Shown: piece by piece, positions 1 through 8,123 of the stretch
How positions within the stretch are numbered: the first letter of the stretch is position 1
Layout: each line of letters starts with the position of its first letter
Assembly (NCBI GenBank): GCA_044233795.1
Contig: JBIIJL010000007.1
Location: 1 to 42,763 of the forward strand
DNA length: 42,763 bases
Direction of reading: 5' to 3'
DNA from: JBIIJL01 sp044233795
GTDB taxonomy: Bacteria; Pseudomonadota; Gammaproteobacteria; Legionellales; Legionellaceae
Made by a program: the position numbers and the translations under genes
The notes under the pieces: model-generated
What the model saw: only the letters and a program-made list of their open reading frames with translations
Database searches by the model: none
Told to the model about the DNA's origin: nothing

Positions 1-2
1 CC

Positions 3-287
3 TCAGCTTTCGTGCTGAAAAGAATGATGCTGTATCGAGGTTCTCGTCAGTGTGCTTTATCAAGTTTCTATTACATACCGCCTGTGAAGAATGAATGGAT
101 GATAAATAATCTCTCTTTTTTCAATGAGATGGGTAAAATGATTTGGCCTTTTCCGGCTGGATTATATTGTTTCATTGCCCAAAAATATGAAGCAACTCCA
201 CCGTCTCTGTTGCTTGATGGTGTGGTCAACAAATTGGTGCTGGAGGAGGATTCTCTTCAAGCGCTCAATAAGTCTATCTTCGAGTGA
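3..287 (+). CDS. C-terminal end of a probable SAM-dependent methyltransferase (5' truncated)
   Basis: The reading frame is open from the left edge of the window, so this is the 3' end of a longer gene; the first ATG inside it is at 12. The visible part is about 94 residues. Its middle, with GKMIWPFPAGLYCFIAQK, resembles the C-terminal beta hairpin of small class I methyltransferases of the YafS type, which often end with a hydrophobic strand followed by 'A.K'. The SAM-binding motifs would lie outside the window, so the family call is only a resemblance. No promoter or terminator separates it clearly from the next gene, but a good promoter follows at 331. It could equally be an unrelated protein. 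Confidence 0.4.
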   Translation, partial: SAFVLKRMMLYRGSRQCALSSFYYIPPVKNEWMINNLSFFNEMGKMIWPFPAGLYCFIAQKYEATPPSLLLDGVVNKLVLEEDSLQALNKSIFE

Positions 288-330
288 AAACAGCTTCATC
301 TCACATCATGCAAAATACTTAGGTTATTAG

Positions 331-359
331 TTAACATATGGAGCTATATTTTGTATAAT
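331..359 (+). promoter_or_regulatory. Sigma70-type promoter of the DUF1820 gene
   Basis: TTAACA (331-336) and TATAAT (354-359) are separated by 17 bp. The -35 box matches 5 of 6 and the -10 box 6 of 6. The expected transcription start near 366 gives a 5' leader of about 20 nt before the ATG at 386. It probably also drives the phosphoribosyltransferase gene downstream. Confidence 0.7.
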
Positions 360-385
360 ACGCCACTTTTATATAGGTGTGTCAC

Positions 386-715
386 ATGACCAGTATATCT
401 CTCTTTCGAGTGACATTCAGTTATGCAGATTCAATTTATGAAATTTACGCTCGTAAAGTTCATGAAAGCGATATGTTTGGTTTTCTTGTCGTTGAAGAGT
501 TTGTTTTTGGGGAAAATACAACCTTTGTTGTTGATCCCTCCGAAGAGCGTTTGAAGGTTGAATTTAATGAAGTAAAACGTACTTTTATCCCTATCCATGC
601 GGTGCTTCGAATTGATGAGGTCAATAAAAGGGGTAGTGCAAAAATTCGTGATAAATCAGTTGATACAAGCAAAGTATCTATGTTTCCTGTTTCAGGAAAA
701 CCAAGAGAATCATAA
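386..715 (+). CDS. DUF1820 family protein
   Basis: This 109-residue protein matches the DUF1820 family, conserved and uncharacterised in gammaproteobacteria. The features seen are an N-terminal FRVTF strand, a YE.YAR...E.D..GF..VE segment, the VVDPSEERLK block at about residues 51-60 and a RTFIPIHAVLRIDEV block near residues 68-82. There is no signal peptide or membrane segment, so it is probably cytosolic. I chose ATG 386 over the upstream GTG at 377 because AGG in ATAGGTG lies about 8 nt before 386 and the family starts near this residue. It is followed after 36 bp by a purine phosphoribosyltransferase, probably in one transcript. Function unknown. Confidence 0.8.
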   Translation: MTSISLFRVTFSYADSIYEIYARKVHESDMFGFLVVEEFVFGENTTFVVDPSEERLKVEFNEVKRTFIPIHAVLRIDEVNKRGSAKIRDKSVDTSKVSMFPVSGKPRES

Positions 716-751
716 TTTAACCATGGCTACATCATTGATCTAGGAATACAA

Positions 752-1309
752 ATGTTACCCAACAAAATTAAGCAAGTTTATGAAGCCGCTACATGTCTTT
801 ACACGACCAAGGAAGTTGAGGCTGCACTCGATAGAATGGCAATTGATATCCATGAGGTCCTTCACGATAAAAATCCTGTGATTCTTTGCGTAATGATAGG
901 GGGTATGGTTCCTTTGGGTAATTTGCTCCTTAGGTTAGATTTTCCTCTTGAAGTGGATTATATTCATGCTACCCGTTATCAAGGGAAATTGACTGGCGGG
1001 CAACTCTTATGGAAGGTTAAACCGAGCTTAAATTTAGAGGGCCGAACGATACTTGTTGTTGACGATATTTTAGATGGTGGAATAACGCTTGCAGCGATTG
1101 TTGAAGAATTGAAAACCATGGGGGCTGCTTCAGTATATTGCGCAGTATTGGTCGACAAGCATCGAAAGCGTGTGGAGAATGGCTTATCGAAAGCTGACTT
1201 TGTTGGCCTTCAGGTAGAGGATCATTTTATTTTCGGTTACGGCATGGATTATAACGATTATTTGCGCAATGCTCCTGGAATATTTGTTGTTGACGAGGAG
1301 CATCAGTAA
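752..1309 (+). CDS. hpt: Hypoxanthine-guanine phosphoribosyltransferase
   Basis: This 185-residue type I phosphoribosyltransferase should transfer phosphoribosyl from PRPP to hypoxanthine or guanine in purine salvage in the cytosol. The PRPP-binding signature is clear at residues 102-112 (VVDDILDGGIT, with the two acidic residues and the small-residue loop). The G-G pair near residues 50-51 fits the first PRPP loop. Its length matches the 185-residue hypoxanthine-guanine enzymes of Pseudomonas and Legionella rather than the longer apt products. AGGA lies 7 nt before the ATG. It sits behind the DUF1820 gene and converges with the next gene. Substrate choice between hypoxanthine, guanine and xanthine is not certain from the motif alone. 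Confidence 0.85.
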   Translation: MLPNKIKQVYEAATCLYTTKEVEAALDRMAIDIHEVLHDKNPVILCVMIGGMVPLGNLLLRLDFPLEVDYIHATRYQGKLTGGQLLWKVKPSLNLEGRTILVVDDILDGGITLAAIVEELKTMGAASVYCAVLVDKHRKRVENGLSKADFVGLQVEDHFIFGYGMDYNDYLRNAPGIFVVDEEHQ

Positions 1310-1336
1310 TGGAAGTTGTGTTGACGTGTTAGCAAA

Positions 1337-2038
1337 TCACAGATTATTTCCACGGGGGAATTGTTTAAGGGAAGCTATGATTTGATCATAAAGTTCAGGT
1401 AACCATCGTGGTTGTGCGAAAGATGAGGTAAGTATCTTTTTGGACTGTCGAATATCATTCGGTGCGATGATCATTTGAACATGGCTTAGCCCTACGCGCC
1501 TGACCAAAAGAAAAAGCTGATCAATCGCCTTATCACCTATAGCGAGGCAACCAACAGACATTGCTTTACCATGGAGAAAGATATTGCTGCCAAGTTTTTT
1601 CCTGCCATCCTTGCTCGCTTGCAGTCTGTCGTAGTTGTTTGGATAATTGATCATCATTGATAAATGCATTTGACTAAATGGATTTAATGATGTTAAACGA
1701 TATATTCCTTCAGGAATTTGTAAGTCATTCTCTTTAAGTTTTGGGCCCAAGCGACCGCTAAATGCTGTTAATGGATATGTGTGGATGAATTGCCAGTGTG
1801 TGTCATGATCTCGAGCCCAGAGCTCAATATAGCGCTCATGTTTGAAGGCAAGCAAGGCAATTTCTTTTGGTGGATATGCGACATGTGCTTTAGCGAACCA
1901 TTTTCTTAGCTCAGGCTCAGTGCGAAGTCCATAACGAATCACTGCGTTATCAATGGCTTTATCCCAGTTTAGTTTGGGGGCCATAGAAAAAAGTGGCGTA
2001 GCATTGACAAATAGTAATAACAAGAAAAAAAGACGCAT
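1337..2038 (-). CDS. L,D-transpeptidase family protein, YafK/DpaA-like
   Basis: This is a 233-residue exported YkuD-domain protein. It begins with a signal peptide (MRLFFLLLLF, cleavage probably near residue 18). The catalytic motif is H156-G...S-V-G-C164, a variant of HG...S/T-HGC. That spacing and the missing second histidine are typical of the YafK/DpaA branch, which in E. coli releases Braun lipoprotein from peptidoglycan rather than making 3-3 crosslinks. Hydrolase versus transpeptidase activity cannot be told here. I use ATG 2038 because the signal peptide starts there; the extension to a TTG at 2095 adds an unlikely 19-residue leader. It belongs to a neighbourhood rich in cell-wall enzymes (dacA, rlpA, a second YkuD protein). 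Confidence 0.8.
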   Translation of the reverse strand: MRLFFLLLLFVNATPLFSMAPKLNWDKAIDNAVIRYGLRTEPELRKWFAKAHVAYPPKEIALLAFKHERYIELWARDHDTHWQFIHTYPLTAFSGRLGPKLKENDLQIPEGIYRLTSLNPFSQMHLSMMINYPNNYDRLQASKDGRKKLGSNIFLHGKAMSVGCLAIGDKAIDQLFLLVRRVGLSHVQMIIAPNDIRQSKKILTSSFAQPRWLPELYDQIIASLKQFPRGNNL

Positions 2039-2187
2039 AGTAATGATTTCTATTGTATTTGGGATGATGTTACCAAATACTCCGCAACAGAACAAATTTA
2101 AGTCACCATTTGGAGTTGGGATAATTTAACGCTCCTAAAGTACCTACTTAGGCCGGCTTGTCGAATGATGGCTAAAATACATCCTAG

Positions 2188-4215
2188 TCAGTGCGTTGGT
2201 GAAGGTTCTCTGATAATGAGTATTTCAGCGGCTTGGCGTTTTTTTATGGTGTTTAATACACCGTTTTCAACTGGTCGACGTTGATATTCTAATTTGCGTA
2301 GCGCCGCCAGAAAATCATTATTGATAGTGATGAGTTGTTTATCATTCTCTGGGAGTGAAGACGGTGGTTTGATTTTGACAATCATAATACTGCCAAGCCA
2401 AATGGGCTCATGAGCGTCTTTAAGATGATAGTTTGAACGCCAGAATCTTACAACCACTAGGGGCTTAGCGGTTTTTGTCATCATCAATACTGGTTTTGTA
2501 TGCTGGTATAATTCTGCCATAAAAGGAAGTTCGTTTAATAACCGATGGCCACTTGCACGAAGAAGAAGAGAATAAAAAAGTGAGCTGGGTTGTTCTTGCC
2601 ATCCATTTTTTACGAGCTCGCTTTTCAGAGTGCCTATCGAACCCACATATTGTATATTAAGCAACCCTGTATTCGTCCCTATGCGATTGGTACTATAGAG
2701 CGGCAAGATTGGTTGCTGCTGTTTCCACCACGCTGTATCTTGAATAATATATTGGAGGTCTAGAGGCTCGTGGGCTTGTTTGATAGGTTGATAATATAGC
2801 GGATAAGACATTACTACAGATAGTACAAAAATCAATAAAGCAATATATACAACATGAACTTCTACTTTTGAAGATTGAATGTGTATACGATAAAAACCCC
2901 AATGACCTATGAAAATGGTTGTCGCAATGAAATACGAGCTGATGATACTGATAAGACAACTGTCACCAAAATAGAGTAAAGTGATACCACAGCTAAGCAA
3001 TACTGATATTAAAACAATATTAATAAAAGTTGTAACAAGGGACGCTGAGTGTGACTTGAGAAAGAAAATGATGAAATAAAATATAACCAACATAAACGTT
3101 AATGCGGGAGATGGATAATAGAACTTCATCTGATTGGTAAATAAGCTATTAATAAGGGGCATTTCGAAGAGTTTTGTGCATATACAAATAATAACAGCTG
3201 TGCTGAGACAAAGGCTGAGCCAGTATTTGAGAGTTCGCCAGTCCTCGATCCATGCAGTGTATGCGGAAAATCCAATGACTATTGTTAATAAAGGTAATGG
3301 TGTTAAGAAAAGATAAACAAGCGAGAAAAAACAATCAAAAGAATCAATCCGAAGACTTTGAAAAAAAATATAAACTGACTGATTAACTAGATTAATCCAC
3401 AGGACATTTAATACTAACCAAAAGATAATGAGGGTGGTTACTAGCGAAATTACGAAACTTGCAAAGAATGCTGCTGTCCTGTAATGCCGAATTTCATAGG
3501 GTGGTGTCAGATAATTTGCGTAATAACTAAGGCGGGGCTGATGCTGCCCCCAATACCAAGCTCGATGCAGCACTTTATGCAGAAAATGCCGTGTATGACG
3601 AAATAACCACCTGATGGCAACGCTCACCAACCAGATAGAAATTAAAACAAATAGTATAACGATGAATAATCTGGTGGAGTATTCTGGTGATAATTCAGTG
3701 CTTGCAATGCCAATAAGGATCCCGGGAAAAAGATAGAGAAGGGCCCATCCAATAGCAGAAACAATATTTGCAAAAAGAAATTGCCACCGATTCATGCGCA
3801 CCATTCCAGCAATGAGCGGAATAATAGAACGCATAGGTCCAAAAAATCGTCCGATGATAACACTCATAGAACCATGGCGAGCAAAAAACTCAGATCCTAA
3901 ACGAATCCAATGAGGATAACGTTTAAATGGCCAGATGGAGGTTAGTCTATCGCTATACATATACCCAAGCATATAACTGAAGCTATCGCCAGCTATAGCG
4001 CCTAAGGTAGCCATTAAGCAAGTTAAATCAATACGCATGACACCAGAGCCAGCTAGAATGCCAATTGCTGTCATTGTGAAAGAACCAGGGATAATACTAC
4101 CAATAACGGCCATTGATTCACTAAAAGAAATCAGGAAGGTAATGATAAGGGCAAAACGAGGATGTACATTCAACCAATTTGAGAGTGGTTGGATATAATC
4201 AGTAAATAAGTGCAT
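2188..4215 (-). CDS. DedA / degenerate PAP2 / LssY-C multidomain membrane protein
   Basis: This protein of about 675 residues is in the inner membrane. Residues about 1-210 are a DedA (SNARE-associated) domain with the GSIIPGS re-entrant motif, GD-SFSYMLGY, and G-RF-GP-MRS-IP--AGM. Residues about 245-470 are a set of membrane segments occupying the place of the PAP2 phosphatase of Legionella LssY. Its key residues are replaced: PSGH is PSPA, and the SR..LG.HW..D motif reads LLYFGDSCLIS. The last ~190 residues match the LssY C-terminal domain (LNIQYVGS...GW and a W-containing end). The start at 4215 has AAGG and GAGAAGA upstream; the frame could extend to 4242, inside lipB, but without a ribosome site. 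Known DedA proteins act in undecaprenyl-phosphate or lipid flipping; this paralogue may keep that role without phosphatase activity. Confidence 0.8.
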   Translation of the reverse strand: MHLFTDYIQPLSNWLNVHPRFALIITFLISFSESMAVIGSIIPGSFTMTAIGILAGSGVMRIDLTCLMATLGAIAGDSFSYMLGYMYSDRLTSIWPFKRYPHWIRLGSEFFARHGSMSVIIGRFFGPMRSIIPLIAGMVRMNRWQFLFANIVSAIGWALLYLFPGILIGIASTELSPEYSTRLFIVILFVLISIWLVSVAIRWLFRHTRHFLHKVLHRAWYWGQHQPRLSYYANYLTPPYEIRHYRTAAFFASFVISLVTTLIIFWLVLNVLWINLVNQSVYIFFQSLRIDSFDCFFSLVYLFLTPLPLLTIVIGFSAYTAWIEDWRTLKYWLSLCLSTAVIICICTKLFEMPLINSLFTNQMKFYYPSPALTFMLVIFYFIIFFLKSHSASLVTTFINIVLISVLLSCGITLLYFGDSCLISIISSYFIATTIFIGHWGFYRIHIQSSKVEVHVVYIALLIFVLSVVMSYPLYYQPIKQAHEPLDLQYIIQDTAWWKQQQPILPLYSTNRIGTNTGLLNIQYVGSIGTLKSELVKNGWQEQPSSLFYSLLLRASGHRLLNELPFMAELYQHTKPVLMMTKTAKPLVVVRFWRSNYHLKDAHEPIWLGSIMIVKIKPPSSLPENDKQLITINNDFLAALRKLEYQRRPVENGVLNTIKKRQAAEILIIREPSPTH

Positions 4216-4225
4216 TCTTCTCGCC

Positions 4226-4831
4226 TTAGGGCCCAAAAACATCTAGAAAATGTCTAGAAAATTGCTGACTTACGTCATCCACACAGCAGTTATTCACAAA
4301 TTGACTAAGCTGCGTCATCTCCAATGTTGCATATCCACATGGATTAATCCCTCTAAAAGGGTTTAAATCCATGTTAACATTTAAAGCAATACCATGGTAC
4401 GTGCAACCATTTTTAACGCGAAGACCAATTGAGGCAATTTTTTTACCATCAATATAAATGCCAGGTGCGCCACATCGTCTTTCAGCAACAACCCCATAAT
4501 GCTGTAGTAGAACAATCAATACCTGTTCGAGTTGTTGGACAAGAGTACGGATCCCCAAATGACGTCTTTTGATATCAACCAATACATAGGCGACCAACTG
4601 CCCTGGTCCGTGATAGGTAACTTGACCGCCTCTGTCGCTTTTAATGATGGGGATTCCACTTGCGTTGAGAATATGCTCATCCTTGCCGGCTTGTCCCTGG
4701 GTAAATACTGGAGGGTGCTCTAGTAACCATAGTTCGTCCACCGTATCAGGGTTGCGTTTGCTCGTAAATTGTTTCATGTCTTCCCACACAGATATATATG
4801 GCTTAAGACCTAGAAACCGAACACTTACCAT
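4226..4831 (-). CDS. lipB: Octanoyltransferase LipB
   Basis: LipB moves octanoyl from acyl carrier protein to the lipoyl domains of pyruvate and 2-oxoglutarate dehydrogenases, the first step of endogenous lipoate synthesis. The protein has 201 residues. The signature RGGQVTYHGPGQ is at 67-78, the catalytic lysine is K131 in GKKIASIG, and the cysteine that takes the octanoyl is C165 in INPCGY. The start ATG overlaps the stop of ybeD (TAATG), so translation is probably coupled. The dacA-ybeD-lipB order is conserved in gammaproteobacteria. lipA is not in the window. Confidence 0.95.
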   Translation of the reverse strand: MVSVRFLGLKPYISVWEDMKQFTSKRNPDTVDELWLLEHPPVFTQGQAGKDEHILNASGIPIIKSDRGGQVTYHGPGQLVAYVLVDIKRRHLGIRTLVQQLEQVLIVLLQHYGVVAERRCGAPGIYIDGKKIASIGLRVKNGCTYHGIALNVNMDLNPFRGINPCGYATLEMTQLSQFVNNCCVDDVSQQFSRHFLDVFGP

Positions 4832-5097
4832 TACAGCACCATTTTAACGTCTGGGTGCTGGGTGAGTTCAACGTACAATGCGTCAAGGGTTGATTGGTCC
4901 TTGCAATACACAGTAATGCTAATTGAACAATAATTTCTCTTTGCACTCAGTTTAAAGCGGATAGAGTCATTTAATGTCTCAGGATAAAATTTACGAGTGA
5001 TCTTGGTAATATCAAGTAAAAATACATCCGTGCTCTTTCCAAAGACTTTGATTTGAAAGTCACAAGGAAAGGAGATTAAACTTTTTTCATTGGTCAT
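4831..5097 (-). CDS. ybeD: DUF493 family protein YbeD
   Basis: An 88-residue DUF493 protein. The family has a ferredoxin-like ACT-type fold, and its typical pattern is visible: FPCDFQIKVFG near the start, then a strand-rich second half ending in L...L..HPDVKMVL. Its molecular role is not established; it stays next to lipB in many gammaproteobacteria and may have a regulatory role. ATG 5097 gives the usual family length; an earlier TTG at 5124 would overlap dacA and is less likely. It starts 14 nt after the dacA stop and overlaps lipB by one base. Confidence 0.85.
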   Translation of the reverse strand: MTNEKSLISFPCDFQIKVFGKSTDVFLLDITKITRKFYPETLNDSIRFKLSAKRNYCSISITVYCKDQSTLDALYVELTQHPDVKMVL

Positions 5098-5111
5098 CAA
5101 TAAGTCGCTTA

Positions 5112-6326
5112 TTAACCAAACCAACGATTAAATGCCAAGCGAACGCTATCCTTGGTACGAGTATAGATGCCGCCTTTGTCGACCTTTTGCAGAGCATATA
5201 GTGGCTGTGTGGCAATGATATTGTTTTCAAAGCGCACAACTATTTCACCAACTTTGTCTCCTTTTTTTAATGGTGCTTGTACATATTTAGGTACCTTTGA
5301 GTTAACCACGAGGCGCTGATATTGCCCACTGGGAATGGTTACAAAAAGCGGGCCGCTCAAACCCACGGTAATTTTGTCTGACTGTCCTTTGAAAATGGGT
5401 AGTTCAGATATGGTAGCTCCTGATTTATAGAGTTCATGAGTTTCAAAAAAACGAAACCCATAGTTCAGTAGACGTTCACTATCATCGGCACGTGCCGTTT
5501 CAGAAGGTGATCCCATCACGACGGCAAGTAGCCTCATATTGTCGTGTTTTGCTGAAGAAACCAGACAAAAGCCTGCTTCATTTGTATGTCCGGTTTTAAT
5601 TCCATCGACTTGTGTATCACGCCATAATAAGCGGTTACGATTGGGTTGACGTATTCCGTTGTAACTAAACCATTTTTGCTTATACCAGTGATAGTATTCA
5701 GGAAATTCTAATACCAAAGCACGCCCCAAAAGAGCTAGGTCTTTTGCTGAGGTATAGTGTTCTTTATCTGGGAGGCCTGTACTATCGGTAAAATGGCTGT
5801 TGCTCATTCCAAGGTTTTTGGCTTGGTGATTCATGATTTCGGTGAAACCAGCTTCACTGCCTCCAAGGTGTTCGGCCATTGCAACACAGGCATCGTTACC
5901 CGAATCTACAATGATTCCCTTTAGGAGGTCTTCAACACTAACTTGCTGACCTTCTTTAACAAACATTCGAGAGCCACCAATTTTCCAGGCTTCCTGACTA
6001 ATGCGTACAGGGTCGCTAAGATGGATTTGTTCATTACGAATTGCACTTGAGATGACATGTAGTGTCATCATTTTGGTCAAGCTGGCTGGCGGTAATCGTT
6101 CATCACTGTTTTTTTCAGCAAGAATCTTACCACTATTTACATCAATAAGAATGTAAGCGGTTGCATTGAGTGCGGGAGGGGCTGGAGTAATCAGTGGGTT
6201 CGTGTTAAGTGTTGGTGGGCGCATGCTGTTTTGTAAGAGTGTTTGATCTGCGTATGGAGTACTACATTTCAGCCATATAGCTGTCATAAGCAGTAATTTA
6301 GTAATAAAATAGCAATCTTTGTTCAT
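5112..6326 (-). CDS. dacA: D-alanyl-D-alanine carboxypeptidase (PBP5/6 type)
   Basis: DacA removes the terminal D-alanine from peptidoglycan pentapeptides in the periplasm. The 404-residue protein has a signal peptide (residues 1-26), the three serine peptidase motifs SLTK (82-85), SGN (142-144) and KTG (244-246), and a C-terminal PBP5-type beta domain. The final residues (VRLAFNRWFG) can form the amphipathic helix that anchors these enzymes to the inner membrane. The ATG at 6326 follows GGTAGAG at a good distance and a signal peptide begins there. It is the first gene of dacA-ybeD-lipB and is divergent from rlpA, another septal wall enzyme. Confidence 0.95.
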   Translation of the reverse strand: MNKDCYFITKLLLMTAIWLKCSTPYADQTLLQNSMRPPTLNTNPLITPAPPALNATAYILIDVNSGKILAEKNSDERLPPASLTKMMTLHVISSAIRNEQIHLSDPVRISQEAWKIGGSRMFVKEGQQVSVEDLLKGIIVDSGNDACVAMAEHLGGSEAGFTEIMNHQAKNLGMSNSHFTDSTGLPDKEHYTSAKDLALLGRALVLEFPEYYHWYKQKWFSYNGIRQPNRNRLLWRDTQVDGIKTGHTNEAGFCLVSSAKHDNMRLLAVVMGSPSETARADDSERLLNYGFRFFETHELYKSGATISELPIFKGQSDKITVGLSGPLFVTIPSGQYQRLVVNSKVPKYVQAPLKKGDKVGEIVVRFENNIIATQPLYALQKVDKGGIYTRTKDSVRLAFNRWFG

Positions 6327-6355
6327 GTCTCTACCCAATCATAAAAAATGCGGTT

Positions 6356-6383
6356 ATCTTATCACAGCTATAGGGGATGACAA
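6356..6383 (-). promoter_or_regulatory. Candidate sigma70 promoter of dacA-ybeD-lipB
   Basis: Read on the minus strand, TTGTCA (6383-6378) and TAAGAT (6361-6356) are 16 bp apart, matching 5 of 6 and 4 of 6 of the consensus. It lies about 30 bp upstream of the dacA ATG, in the only gap (divergent from rlpA) that could feed this operon. Confidence 0.5.
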
Positions 6384-6457
6384 ATGCAACTGAGAAGGTT
6401 TGGAGTATTTTCTCAGGGTTTACATTCTTTCATTTCAACCAATAAAGGCGGGTTAAT

Positions 6458-7273
6458 ATGCAGTATGTTCTTATTTTAGCGATATTGGCTTTGTTGTCCG
6501 CATGTCAAATGAACGCAAATATGTCCAAGCAAGACAGCTATCCTAAAAATACAACACACACCAAAAAAAAAGAACGTCATGTTCGCCCAACTGACAGAGA
6601 TGGTGCTCCCCCAGGGCCATTACCTAGTTTCTTTCAAAAAATTTTTCCTGTTCATAGTCCAATGAGCCGCTATGGTAATCCTGATGAATATAGAGTCAAT
6701 GGCCGCACTTATCAGGTATTGAGAAGCTCCCATGGCTACCATGCTCGGGGTATGGCATCTTGGTATGGCACTAAATTTCATAGCAAGCGAACTTCTAGTG
6801 GCGAAGCTTACAATATGTATTCGCTTACTGCCGCTCATCGAACTCTTCCATTGCCTACCTATGTACGCGTGAAGAATCTAAGTAATGGTCGAGTCGCAAT
6901 TGTTAAGGTCAACGATAGGGGGCCTTTCCATAGCGATAGGTTAATTGATTTGTCCTATGCCGCTGCCGCCAAGTTAGGTGTGATGCCGAAAGGAACAGCC
7001 CCTGTTGAAATTGAGGCTTTAACATCTACAGGTCCAGGAAAGGCACGGGTTGCTCATTATTATCTTCAAGCAGGCGCTTTTAACAATTTGGCAGGTGCAA
7101 AATCTCTCCAAAATCAGGTCGCAAGGCTTGTAAGAGCAAAAGTTATCGTTATCAAATATCAAAAAAGGTACATCGTACGCGTTGGACCTGTCGACAATAA
7201 GCCAACTGTAGATGGTCTTAAATCAATTTTAAAACGTCATGGTATCAATGGGGCTTTTTCATTTTTAATGTGA
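6458..7273 (+). CDS. rlpA: RlpA family septal lipoprotein with SPOR domain
   Basis: RlpA is an outer-membrane lipoprotein; in Pseudomonas it is a lytic transglycosylase acting on denuded glycan strands at the division septum. Here it has 271 residues with a lipobox LLSAC (lipidated C16), a low-complexity linker rich in K and P, a double-psi beta barrel at about 97-186 (ASWYG, TSSGE with E116, and VNDRGPF with D153 as the expected acid), and a SPOR domain at about 198-271 (YYLQAGAF...RVGPV). SPOR domains bind denuded peptidoglycan. AAAGGCGG precedes the ATG. It is divergent from dacA and converges with an L,D-transpeptidase gene after a 3-bp gap. Confidence 0.92.
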   Translation: MQYVLILAILALLSACQMNANMSKQDSYPKNTTHTKKKERHVRPTDRDGAPPGPLPSFFQKIFPVHSPMSRYGNPDEYRVNGRTYQVLRSSHGYHARGMASWYGTKFHSKRTSSGEAYNMYSLTAAHRTLPLPTYVRVKNLSNGRVAIVKVNDRGPFHSDRLIDLSYAAAAKLGVMPKGTAPVEIEALTSTGPGKARVAHYYLQAGAFNNLAGAKSLQNQVARLVRAKVIVIKYQKRYIVRVGPVDNKPTVDGLKSILKRHGINGAFSFLM

Positions 7274-7276
7274 ACA

Positions 7277-7987
7277 TCAATCGACCACAACCCGGGTTCC
7301 TCTTGTCCCAACGCCAGGGAGGGTAACAAATTCTTCATTTAACCAACGCGCATCTTCTATGAAAATTCGAACACATCCATGGCTTGCTCGATATCCTGGA
7401 ACTACATCGCTACCGTGCAGCGCATATCCACGGAGAAAGTGCATACAATAAGGCATCTCAGCGCCACCACTTTCGCCATCATTGCGCATCGGGAAAGCCG
7501 TAGATATACAATCTATGTCTTGTTTACGTATCACACGAAATAATCCAGAAGGGGTGGTACAGGTGCCCTCTAGTCCTTTGCAGTGGCCAGATCCCGAAGA
7601 TAATGGCCCCCACCATAACAACTCTCCCTGTGCATCATATGCGCCCCAAGCTAGTTTAGCCTGGCTTACATATATTGTTTTTTCTCCGTTGGGTTCAATG
7701 TAACGTGGAAAGGGTGCGACATCGTATATAGTCAATCTGTCAATATTTTTTGGAATAGCAATGATCATATCAGCGTCCAGGGTAATGTTCATTCTATTGA
7801 CACGTTTAATAATGTCGCGTTCTTCAACATTGCCGAATAAGCTTTCCCAGCTATCACCTGCTTTAACCTTGATGCAAAAATAATCAGTTGATCCGCAGAG
7901 AGATTCGCCGAATCTAGGTGCAGACCAGATCGTTTCTGATAACAAAAAGAAGAATGTAAATATGAACACTCCTCTTGAATTATTCAT
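7277..7987 (-). CDS. L,D-transpeptidase, YkuD domain
   Basis: A 236-residue exported protein. Signal peptide at residues 1-22, then a short LysM-like segment (FCIKVKAGDSWESLF...N--NRMN, about 38-80), then the YkuD catalytic domain with H191 in YALHGSD and the classic SHGCVRI motif at 202-208 (C205 nucleophile). Such enzymes form 3-3 peptidoglycan crosslinks or attach lipoproteins. Four cysteines (31, 38, 143, 160) might form disulfides in the periplasm. The start has GGAG in GCGGAGC upstream. It is divergent from accD and tail to tail with rlpA. It is unlike the YafK-type protein at 1337-2038, which has a different cysteine motif. Confidence 0.87.
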   Translation of the reverse strand: MNNSRGVFIFTFFFLLSETIWSAPRFGESLCGSTDYFCIKVKAGDSWESLFGNVEERDIIKRVNRMNITLDADMIIAIPKNIDRLTIYDVAPFPRYIEPNGEKTIYVSQAKLAWGAYDAQGELLWWGPLSSGSGHCKGLEGTCTTPSGLFRVIRKQDIDCISTAFPMRNDGESGGAEMPYCMHFLRGYALHGSDVVPGYRASHGCVRIFIEDARWLNEEFVTLPGVGTRGTRVVVD

Positions 7988-8123
7988 GATTGCTCCGCAA
8001 GGTATTTATGCTAACCAATATGGCGGCAAGGCGATAGAAAACTTTAGACTCACAATAAAACAAGCTGAAATTTGATTTTCAGGTTATAATGGTAAGCTTA
8101 TTGACTAGTACGGGTTAGTGAGT

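Noticed and set aside
2130..2155. Hairpin CCTAAAGT...ACTTAGG as terminator of the LssY-like gene
   Set aside because: The stem has a bulge and there is no T-run in either direction.
8072..8090. accD promoter TTGATT / TATAAT
   Set aside because: The spacing is only 7 bp; TATAAT is good but no -35 box lies at a proper distance.
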